Under the pieces are notes generated by a model that was given only the letters and a program-made list of their open reading frames with translations, made no database searches and was not told the DNA's origin. Below are positions 8,646-13,597 of a stretch of 13,721 nucleotides of DNA, in pieces. The stretch spans positions 760 through 14,480 of the forward strand of contig DIAL01000067.1 in NCBI GenBank assembly GCA_002414705.1, given 5' to 3'. Within the stretch, counting starts at the first letter, position 1; the number at the start of each line of letters is the position of its first letter. Origin of the DNA: Flavobacteriaceae bacterium UBA5079 (GTDB lineage Bacteria; Bacteroidota; Bacteroidia; Flavobacteriales; Flavobacteriaceae). Position numbers and translations under genes: made by a program.

Positions 8646-8682
8646 AAAAAAGCGCTATTTCTTTAAGAAATAGCGCTTTTTT
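8646..8682. terminator. Strong symmetric, probably bidirectional terminator
   Basis: AGCGCTATTTCTT (8651-8663) and AAGAAATAGCGCT (8665-8677) are perfect inverted arms. A-runs on the left (8646-8650) pair with T-runs on the right (8678-8682). Read on plus it ends sucAB; read on minus it gives a U-run too and would end the transcript carrying the 43-aa peptide. Confidence 0.9.
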
Positions 8683-8705
8683 CTTAAAAAAAATAACTAA
8701 CTAAA

Positions 8706-8837
8706 TTAAAAAAAGGTTACAAGAACATTTAACGTTATAACAATGACGACTAATACGATAATTCCAAAAACGAGAAATTTATTTGTGTTCGATTCCTGCA
8801 TGATCTCTAGGTTGTTTGGTAGATTTGACGATTCCAT
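8706..8837 (-). CDS. Small single-pass membrane peptide (43 aa)
   Basis: An open frame from ATG (8837-8835) to TAA (8708-8706) encodes 43 residues. A polar N-terminal half (MESSNLPNNLEIMQESNTNK) is followed by one clean hydrophobic span (FLVFGIIVLVVIVITLNVLV, residues 21-40) and a short TFF tail. That is a credible single transmembrane helix, probably with the N-terminus cytosolic or in a signal-anchor arrangement. The frame lies between a promoter module (8891-8948) and the terminator at 8646-8682, so a compact transcript of about 250 nt would carry only this gene with a leader of about 60 nt. The polar-then-hydrophobic pattern argues for real coding. I do not recognise the family. Possible roles (membrane modulator, toxin-like peptide, stress peptide) are guesses. 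Confidence 0.6.
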   Translation of the reverse strand: MESSNLPNNLEIMQESNTNKFLVFGIIVLVVIVITLNVLVTFF

Positions 8838-8890
8838 TTTATATGTTTTAAAGTAGGATAGTTTTAAAAAATAAATTCTACAACTGTAAT

Positions 8891-8948
8891 TAATAGCATG
8901 ATAAAGGTAGGGCTAACAGTTCATATAAAAAATACGTAGAACTACGTA
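8891..8948 (-). promoter_or_regulatory. Promoter module 1 (palindrome plus -7 box), reads into the 43-aa peptide
   Basis: Read on the minus strand: a 7-2-7 palindrome TACGTAGTTCTACGTA (8948-8933), 23 bp, the -7 box TACCTTTA (8909-8902), 3 bp, then TGCTATTA (8898-8891). The same layout with identical spacing recurs at 9041-9098 and 9198-9255. If transcription starts within or just before the octamer, the palindrome centre is near -42, where class II activators bind. The next gene downstream is the 43-aa peptide (start 8837). Confidence 0.7.
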
Positions 8949-8976
8949 ATTTTTGGTTTGCGCGAAATACGTTTAT

Positions 8977-9016
8977 AAAAGAAAAGGGCTTCTAATCTTA
9001 AGATTAAAAGCCCTTT
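8977..9016 (-). terminator. Terminator of candidate sRNA B
   Basis: Arms 9013-9000 and 8999-8986 (minus strand) form a 14-bp stem, extended by three A-U pairs at its base, followed by TTTTCTTTT. Position 9007 pairs with 8992 as U-G on the minus-strand RNA but would be a C-A mismatch on plus, so the fold favours minus-strand transcription. The uninterrupted stem would have to open by a few pairs to form a loop. Confidence 0.75.
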
Positions 9017-9048
9017 ATTAAATACCCTCAAATAACTAACTAATAGCA
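8978..9048 (-). ncRNA. Candidate small RNA B (about 70 nt)
   Basis: The stretch runs from the predicted start near 9048-9045 (TGCTATTA) to the end of a terminator U-run. It holds no ATG and no reading frame of note. Upstream is promoter module 2 with its palindrome and -7 box. The body is a short AU-rich single-stranded leader of about 30 nt, then a long hairpin and U-run. Both ends are thus defined by signals, leaving little room for anything but a short RNA. Its target is unknown; the exposed 5' end, which begins with the octamer shared by all three transcripts, would be the natural seed. Boundaries are predictions and may be off by several nt. Confidence 0.55.
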
Positions 9049-9098
9049 GTGTAAAGATATACAATATAAACCATGTACAAAATACGTAGTTCTACGTA
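9041..9098 (-). promoter_or_regulatory. Promoter module 2 (palindrome plus -7 box), reads into sRNA B
   Basis: Minus-strand order: palindrome TACGTAGAACTACGTA (9098-9083), 23 bp, the -7 box TATCTTTA (9059-9052), 3 bp, TGCTATTA (9048-9041). The palindrome has the AA centre here, where modules 1 and 3 have TT; the 7-bp arms are identical. Flanking A and T tracts extend the symmetry. Confidence 0.7.
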
Positions 9099-9123
9099 TT
9101 TTTGCCTTTTTTTAAAATAAAGT

Positions 9124-9160
9124 AAAAAAAAAAGACCTTAAAAGTAAAACCTTTAAAGCC
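9124..9160 (-). terminator. Terminator of candidate sRNA C
   Basis: On the minus strand GGCTTTAAAGG (9160-9150) pairs with CTTTTAAGGTC (9144-9134) around the loop TTTTA, giving 11 bp of which three are G-U wobbles. Ten consecutive U follow (9133-9124). On the plus strand those three wobbles become C-A mismatches, so the structure is specific to minus-strand RNA. Confidence 0.75.
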
Positions 9161-9205
9161 TTTTGATTTTTAACTTGTTAAAAACAAGTCACTCGATTAA
9201 TAGCA
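9124..9205 (-). ncRNA. Candidate small RNA C (about 80 nt)
   Basis: The stretch runs from TGCTATTA (9205-9198), just after the -7 box of module 3, to a run of ten U. It has no ATG. It carries two stem-loops: a perfect 7-bp hairpin ACTTGTT-TTT-AACAAGT (9189-9173) and the terminal hairpin (9160-9134). A short AU-rich linker lies between them. Beyond the first 8-9 nt it shows no obvious sequence similarity to sRNA B, so the two are not simple duplicates. Promoter and terminator on opposite ends, and no coding potential, support a short non-coding RNA. Function and targets are unknown. Confidence 0.55.
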
Positions 9206-9255
9206 CAGTAAATATACGGAATAGTTATTTGCTGTGAAATACGTAGAACTACGTA
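9198..9255 (-). promoter_or_regulatory. Promoter module 3 (palindrome plus -7 box), reads into sRNA C
   Basis: Minus-strand order: palindrome TACGTAGTTCTACGTA (9255-9240), 23 bp, the -7 box TATATTTA (9216-9209), 3 bp, TGCTATTA (9205-9198). The palindrome begins 8 bp past the stop codon of the response regulator, with no separate terminator between them. Confidence 0.7.
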
Positions 9256-9263
9256 TTTTTCAG

Positions 9264-9899
9264 TTAATGTAAAAACTGTTCGTTTTCTTTAGCATATAAT
9301 GAAAGACTGTTGTGTTTGGATTCCAATTGCAATTTTTTAATAATATTGCTTTTATGTTTTTCAATGGTTCTTCCAGAAACGGATAAGGCATTACCTATTT
9401 CATTAGCGGTTTTATTCTGAGCAATTAAAGCTAGAACTTTAATTTCAGTTTTTGTCAAATCGTTTAATGCATTTGGTTTTTGTGAGTTTGTCTGGGGATT
9501 TAAATATAAATCTATTTCTTCGCTAAAATAAGGTTTGTTATTAATAACATTTTGAATACAAAACTCAATTTCTTCAATGGCAAATTCTTTTAAAATATAT
9601 CCAAAAATTTTTAATTCTTGAGCCTTGTCATATAACCCCTCATCATTATCAAAGGTTATTAGAATAATTTTTGTTTTAATACCATTTTTTAAACATTCTT
9701 CAGCAACTTCAAGCCCAGACATAAAAGGCATTCTAATATCCAAAATGGCAATTTCAGGTTTCAGCTTTATAATTAAATTATAAGCTTCTTTACCGTCTTC
9801 TGCACTACCTAATATGTTGTACCCTTTAGATTTAAGAAAGTCGTGGAGTCCACGTAACATAAGTGGATGATCATCGGCTATAATTATAGAAGTTTGCAT
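9264..9899 (-). CDS. NarL/FixJ-family response regulator (receiver plus LuxR-type HTH)
   Basis: 211 residues. The receiver domain (about 3-120) has the acidic pair Asp9-Asp10 (IIADDHP), the phospho-acceptor Asp54 (LDIRMP), Thr82 and Lys104 (YILKE), so phosphorylation chemistry looks intact. A linker (about 124-146) leads to a LuxR-type helix-turn-helix (about 148-192; LTKTEIKVLALIAQNKTANEIG, then SGRTIEKHKSNIIKKL). Phosphorylated members dimerise and bind inverted heptamers. No histidine kinase is in the window, so the partner is encoded elsewhere. A weak -7 match (TATCTTTA, 9935-9928) lies 28 nt before the ATG; no palindrome is found upstream, so the gene is probably not controlled by the motif that follows its stop codon. 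The three 7-2-7 palindromes just downstream are the likely targets by proximity. Confidence 0.93.
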   Translation of the reverse strand: MQTSIIIADDHPLMLRGLHDFLKSKGYNILGSAEDGKEAYNLIIKLKPEIAILDIRMPFMSGLEVAEECLKNGIKTKIILITFDNDEGLYDKAQELKIFGYILKEFAIEEIEFCIQNVINNKPYFSEEIDLYLNPQTNSQKPNALNDLTKTEIKVLALIAQNKTANEIGNALSVSGRTIEKHKSNIIKKLQLESKHNSLSLYAKENEQFLH

Positions 9900-9964
9900 G
9901 TTGAGGTTAGTTTGTAGGAATTTAGAATAAAGATAAGTGTTTTTAAAATTATAGCTTGTATTAG

Positions 9965-10420
9965 CTAAAGTTTTAAATATAGATATTTCTTCTCATAATC
10001 AATAACACCTTTTCCTTTCCGTAAAATGTCCGCCCCAATAATACCATCAACAGGTTTTGCATTATGACTAACTAATGCTGTATTAACATGTGTTAGGTTA
10101 AATAATATAAGTGGTACTTTGTCGTGTTTCCATTTTCCAATTTTAACACTATTTTTTTTAGATAATTGAGTTACCATATCAATGGCGCCAGCACCAGCGG
10201 CTTTTATTTCAGAATCCTTAACTTTCAATTTAAAAGTTTCAATAGCTTCAAAACCTACACATGAACTAGAGGCTCCAGTGTCTAAAATAAAAAGGCCTTT
10301 AACACCATTTATAGTAGACTTTATTTCAAAATGATTGGTCTTTGTCAATTTTAGTTTAATTTTCGTGTAGCCTTTTTCTAAAAGAAAATCTTTTAAACTT
10401 ATTCTTATTTTATCGCTCAT
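9965..10420 (-). CDS. Retropepsin-like aspartic protease domain protein
   Basis: 151 residues, the size of a single retropepsin-type domain that must dimerise to form an active site. The signature LDTGASSS (46-53, Asp47) is the aspartic protease catalytic motif. The later DGIIGADIL (125-133) matches the conserved hydrophobic-Gly motif of the clan, followed by the C-terminal strand GVIDYEKKYLYLKL. No signal peptide or membrane segment is visible, so it is probably cytoplasmic. It is on the same strand as the response regulator, 65 nt upstream of it, and could be co-transcribed, though the regulator seems to have its own -7 match. The natural substrate of such small bacterial retropepsins is mostly unknown. 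A direct link to the regulator is not shown. Confidence 0.82.
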   Translation of the reverse strand: MSDKIRISLKDFLLEKGYTKIKLKLTKTNHFEIKSTINGVKGLFILDTGASSSCVGFEAIETFKLKVKDSEIKAAGAGAIDMVTQLSKKNSVKIGKWKHDKVPLILFNLTHVNTALVSHNAKPVDGIIGADILRKGKGVIDYEKKYLYLKL

Positions 10421-10440
10421 TGTTTGGTTTTCGGGAAAAT

Positions 10441-10448
10441 CAAAAATA
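10441..10448 (-). promoter_or_regulatory. -7 element of the retropepsin-like gene
   Basis: TATTTTTG on the minus strand matches TAnnTTTG and lies 20 nt before the ATG at 10420. It abuts an inverted repeat (ACCTAT 10448-10453, ATAGGT 10459-10464) that could bind a regulator. No -33 TTG is evident. Confidence 0.4.
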
Positions 10449-10593
10449 CCTATAAATAATAGGTTAAAAAAGTTAGGCAGAATTTTTAATAGGTGTTAGA
10501 CATACTATTTTAAAAAAAGTGTTTTAAAAATAACATTTTCAGTTCAAATTAAAATTATAAAGTAGAAAGGCATCACATTGGTGGTTACTTTTT

Positions 10594-10601
10594 TACTTTT
10601 G
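10594..10601 (+). promoter_or_regulatory. -7 element of tatD
   Basis: TACTTTTG matches TAnnTTTG exactly and ends only 4 nt before the tatD ATG, so the mRNA is expected to be leaderless or nearly so. The nearest upstream TTG (10578-10580) is 13 bp away, shorter than the usual spacing. Confidence 0.5.
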
Positions 10602-10605
10602 CAAA

Positions 10606-11373
10606 ATGATAATTACGGATACACATACCCATTTATATAGTGATGCTTTTGATGATGATAGAAAAGCTATGATTAAACGTGCGATTGACGCTGGCGTTTC
10701 CCGATTTTTTATTCCAGCAATAGATTCGTCATATACCAAAGCTATGTTGAAATTGGAAACGGATTTTCCAGATCATGTATATTTAATGACGGGTTTGCAC
10801 CCAACTTCTGTTCAAGAAAATTATCAAGATGAATTAGCGCATGTTGAAGACTTACTTGCACAAAGAAGTTTTTTTGCTATTGGCGAAATAGGTATTGATT
10901 TGTATTGGGATACGTCTACGTTAGAAATTCAAAAGAAAGCCTTCAAACATCAAATTCAATTAGCTAAAAAATATAAATTACCCATCGTAATTCATTGTCG
11001 TGATGCTTTTGATGACATTTTTGAAGTTTTGGAAGACGAAAAATCGGATGATTTATTTGGTATTTTTCATTGCTTCACAGGAACATTAGAGCAAGCCAAA
11101 CAAGCTATTTCTTATAATATGAAATTAGGAATAGGAGGTGTCGTGACTTTTAAAAATGGAAAAATTGATCAGTTTCTGAATCAAATCCCATTAAAACATA
11201 TTGTTTTGGAAACCGATTCGCCTTATCTTGCTCCAAAACCGTTCCGAGGAAAACGAAATGAAAGTTCATACATTATAAAGGTATTGGAAAAACTATCAGA
11301 ATTGTATGACTTGCCTAAAGAAGACATAGCTGAAATAACCACGGAAAATTCGAAAGCCATTTTTCACATATAA
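10606..11373 (+). CDS. tatD: TatD-family metal-dependent DNase/hydrolase
   Basis: 255 residues, the full family length. TatD proteins are cytoplasmic two-metal TIM-barrel hydrolases; characterised members act as 3'-5' exonucleases or deoxyribonucleases. All expected metal ligands are visible: His7 and His9 in DTHTHL, Glu94 in AIGEIGIDLYWD, His130 in PIVIHCRDA, His155 in GIFHCFTG and Asp204 in LETDSPYLAP. The C-terminal PFRGKRNESSYI is also family-typical. The asparaginase gene starts 2 nt after its stop, so the two form an operon. The start is fixed by the DTHTHL motif at the extreme N-terminus and the -7 box 4 nt upstream. The exact cellular substrate is not readable; the family call is firm. 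Confidence 0.95.
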   Translation: MIITDTHTHLYSDAFDDDRKAMIKRAIDAGVSRFFIPAIDSSYTKAMLKLETDFPDHVYLMTGLHPTSVQENYQDELAHVEDLLAQRSFFAIGEIGIDLYWDTSTLEIQKKAFKHQIQLAKKYKLPIVIHCRDAFDDIFEVLEDEKSDDLFGIFHCFTGTLEQAKQAISYNMKLGIGGVVTFKNGKIDQFLNQIPLKHIVLETDSPYLAPKPFRGKRNESSYIIKVLEKLSELYDLPKEDIAEITTENSKAIFHI

Positions 11374-11375
11374 AT

Positions 11376-12407
11376 ATGGAAAACACAAGTCCAAAAATTC
11401 TTTTAATATATACAGGTGGTACTATTGGGATGATAAAAAACCCAAATACTGGAGCTTTGAAGACATTCGACTTTAATAATTTATTAAAACGAATTCCCGA
11501 ATTAAAGCTTTTAACCTGCCAAATTGAAACTACATCCTTTGAAGAACCCATAGATTCCTCCAATATGAGTCCAGAATATTGGGTTCAAATGGCAGAAATA
11601 ATTGAAACTAATTATGATCTTTTTGATGGTTTTGTAGTTCTTCATGGTAGTGATACCATGAGTTATACCGCATCTGCATTGAGTTTTATGTTAGAAAATT
11701 TAGCAAAACCTGTTATTTTAACAGGATCGCAATTGCCTATTGGAGATTTACGAACCGATGCCAAAGAAAATTTAATAACCTCTATTCAAATGGCATCTTT
11801 ACAAGTAAGGAATCGTCCAGTTATTCGGGAAGTCGGTTTGTATTTTGAATACAAATTATATAGAGGAAACAGAACAACAAAAATTAATGCAGAACATTTT
11901 GAAGCTTTTGAAAGTCTAAATTATCCACATTTAGCTGAATCTGGTGTTCATATTACTATTAACAATGATGCATTGCTTGTTCCCAATGCTAGAAAAAAAT
12001 TACGCTTACACAAAACATTTGATACCAATATAGCGCTCATTAAACTGTTTCCAGGTATTTCTAAAACAATTTTGGAAGGTATTTTACACAATCCGAATGT
12101 CAAAGGAGTCGTTCTTGAAACCTATGGAGCTGGAAATGCCTCAACTGAAGATTGGTTTGTGCAATTAATAAAGGAAACCATTAAAAAAGGTATTCATGTT
12201 ATTAATGTAACACAATGTTCAGGAGGAAGTGTTAATATGGGACAGTATGAAACGAGCTCACAATTAAAAAATATTGGCGTTATTTCAGGGAAAGACATTA
12301 CAACAGAAGCGGCAATTACTAAATTAATGTACCTTTTAGGAGAGAAAGTTTCCCAAAAAACCTTCAAAACAGTTTTTGAAACTGCTTTAAGAGGAGAAAT
12401 GGCGTAA
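11376..12407 (+). CDS. ansA: Type I L-asparaginase
   Basis: 343 residues, the length of cytoplasmic type I asparaginases; there is no signal peptide. The enzyme hydrolyses L-asparagine to aspartate and ammonia. The nucleophile is Thr13 in YTGGTIGM, the second catalytic cluster is HGSDT (90-94), and Lys169 sits in LYRGNRTTK. DLRTDAKENL (124-133) and the C-terminal half with TYGAGNAS and NVTQCSGGSVNMGQYETS complete the family pattern. The second catalytic threonine found in HGTDT of many family members is Ser92 here, a conservative hydroxyl swap that should still allow catalysis. It follows tatD by 2 nt and is presumably co-transcribed; no functional link between them is obvious. Confidence 0.94.
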   Translation: MENTSPKILLIYTGGTIGMIKNPNTGALKTFDFNNLLKRIPELKLLTCQIETTSFEEPIDSSNMSPEYWVQMAEIIETNYDLFDGFVVLHGSDTMSYTASALSFMLENLAKPVILTGSQLPIGDLRTDAKENLITSIQMASLQVRNRPVIREVGLYFEYKLYRGNRTTKINAEHFEAFESLNYPHLAESGVHITINNDALLVPNARKKLRLHKTFDTNIALIKLFPGISKTILEGILHNPNVKGVVLETYGAGNASTEDWFVQLIKETIKKGIHVINVTQCSGGSVNMGQYETSSQLKNIGVISGKDITTEAAITKLMYLLGEKVSQKTFKTVFETALRGEMA

Positions 12408-12478
12408 AATTAACTCACAAAATTTTCGCCTTATAAAGATTTTTCGTTATTTGGCTCCCTGTAAGAAAAACTTAATAC

Positions 12479-12566
12479 AGAGAGGTGGCCGAGCGGTCGA
12501 AGGCGCACGCCTGGAAAGCGTGTATACCTCAAAAGGGTATCGAGGGTTCGAATCCCTTCCTCTCTG
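12479..12566 (+). tRNA. tRNA-Ser (anticodon GGA)
   Basis: 88 nt folding as a class II tRNA. The acceptor AGAGAGG (12479-12485) pairs with CCTCTCT (12559-12565), discriminator G12566. The D-arm GCCGAGCGGTCGAAGGC follows TG. The anticodon stem CACGC/GCGTG encloses the loop CTGGAAA with anticodon GGA, reading UCC and UCU. The long variable arm pairs ATACC with GGTAT, as in serine tRNAs. The T-loop is TTCGAAT. The 3' CCA is not encoded and must be added by tRNA nucleotidyltransferase. Confidence 0.97.
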
Positions 12567-12667
12567 CTAAAGTGTTTTTTGGTAGTGGTTTGTAAACCAC
12601 ATATTTAGTGATAATTTAATAGCAATAACATATTAAGTTGTCTCTCAAAAAGCCCGAAATCCTTTTG

Positions 12668-12723
12668 TTACAGTAGTGTTTTTAGTAAGTAAGATTAAAA
12701 AGACTTACATAACTCTACTGTAA
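12668..12723. repeat. Nested inverted repeat upstream of the ExbB-like gene
   Basis: Outer arms TTACAGTAG (12668-12676) and CTACTGTAA (12715-12723) are perfect 9-bp complements. Inside them GTAAGT (12685-12690) and ACTTAC (12703-12708) form a second 6-bp pair. An AT-rich tract with T-runs follows. It could be a terminator for RNA coming from the tRNA side or a regulator-binding site before the ExbB-type promoter. It is the only notable structure between the tRNA and the ExbB-type gene apart from a short GTGGTTT/AAACCAC repeat at 12585-12600. Confidence 0.5.
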
Positions 12724-12751
12724 TTTTAATTTTTTAATTACAATTTTTTTA

Positions 12752-12759
12752 TATCTTTA
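12752..12759 (+). promoter_or_regulatory. Possible -7 element of the ExbB-type operon
   Basis: TATCTTTA resembles the -7 consensus with A in the last position and lies 34 nt before the ATG. No -33 TTG is seen, so this is tentative. Confidence 0.3.
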
Positions 12760-12793
12760 ACACTTTAACTAATAAAATTAAGAACAAGAACAA

Positions 12794-13570
12794 ATGAAAA
12801 GATTATTTTCTATCCTAGCCATCATGTGTTTTGTGGCATTCGGAACAGCTAACGCAACTACAAGTGCAATTTCAAGTGCAAACACAGTTGTTACTTCAAT
12901 TCAAGACGATGCCGCAGAAGATGTTGCAGCAGAAGAGTCATTAGGATTTCACCAGGAATTAAAAAAACGATTCATAGAAGGTGGTCCAGGTTTTATGGGA
13001 ATTGTATTATTATGTTTAATTCTAGGTTTAGCAATTGCTATTGAGAGAATTATCTTTTTAAACCTTTCTTCAACAAACACTAAAAAATTAACACAAGACG
13101 TAGAAGATGCATTACAATCAGGTGGTGTTGAAGCTGCAAAAGAAGTTTGTAGAAATACAAAAGGACCAGTTGCATCTATTTTCTATCAAGGTTTAGATAG
13201 AACTGATGAAGGGCTTGAAGCTGCTGAAAAAGCGGTTATTGCTTATGGTGGTGTTCAAATGGGACAACTAGAAAAAAATGTATCTTGGATTTCATTATTT
13301 ATTGCATTGGCTCCTATGTTAGGATTCATGGGTACGGTAATTGGTATGATTCAAGCATTCGATAAAATTCAAGCTGCTGGTGATATGCAACCGTCTTTAG
13401 TTGCGGGTGGTATTAAAGTAGCACTTTTAACAACCGTATTTGGTTTAATTGTTGCTATTATTCTTCAAATCTTTTACAATTACATCATCGCTAAAATTGA
13501 CAGTATTGTTAATGATATGGAAGATGCATCCATTACTTTAATGGATTTATTGATTAGACACAAGAAGTAA
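12794..13570 (+). CDS. exbB: MotA/TolQ/ExbB-family proton channel protein
   Basis: 258 residues. Residues 1-22 form a signal-peptide-like segment (hydrophobic core 4-18, ANA at 19-21), then a 30-residue acidic, Ala-rich stretch with DDAAEDVAAEE before the channel domain. Transmembrane spans lie at about 67-90, 162-186 and 208-234. The conserved family core is LAPMLGFMGTVIGMI (172-186) plus TTVFGLIVAI (213-222). ExbB forms the pentameric stator that uses proton flow, with ExbD, to energise TonB-dependent outer-membrane transport. In Bacteroidota the same family also powers other envelope machines, so the partner cannot be fixed here. A small membrane protein gene starts 27 nt downstream, and one or more exbD genes are expected beyond the edge. 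Confidence 0.92.
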   Translation: MKRLFSILAIMCFVAFGTANATTSAISSANTVVTSIQDDAAEDVAAEESLGFHQELKKRFIEGGPGFMGIVLLCLILGLAIAIERIIFLNLSSTNTKKLTQDVEDALQSGGVEAAKEVCRNTKGPVASIFYQGLDRTDEGLEAAEKAVIAYGGVQMGQLEKNVSWISLFIALAPMLGFMGTVIGMIQAFDKIQAAGDMQPSLVAGGIKVALLTTVFGLIVAIILQIFYNYIIAKIDSIVNDMEDASITLMDLLIRHKK

Positions 13571-13597
13571 TAATTAACCGCAATAATTTTTTAAATT

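Noticed and set aside
8933..9255. Three palindromes read as a CRISPR array or insertion-sequence remnant
   Set aside because: Repeats are 16 bp, spacers about 140 bp and contain promoters and terminators; there are no cas genes, terminal repeats or target duplications.
8933..9255. The palindromes as RNA hairpin terminators only
   Set aside because: A 2-nt centre makes a poor RNA loop, and the invariant 23-bp distance to a -7 box is better explained by a DNA-bound activator. A secondary terminator role remains possible.
11315..11563. Minus-strand ORF of 82 codons over the tatD-ansA junction
   Set aside because: It is antisense to two well-supported genes and has no promoter or domain.
12479..12566. 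tRNA-Ser as an integration site for a mobile element
   Set aside because: No integrase gene or repeat of the tRNA 3' end is seen in the flanking sequence.
12585..12600. GTGGTTT-GT-AAACCAC as the tRNA terminator
   Set aside because: The loop is too small and no T-run follows.
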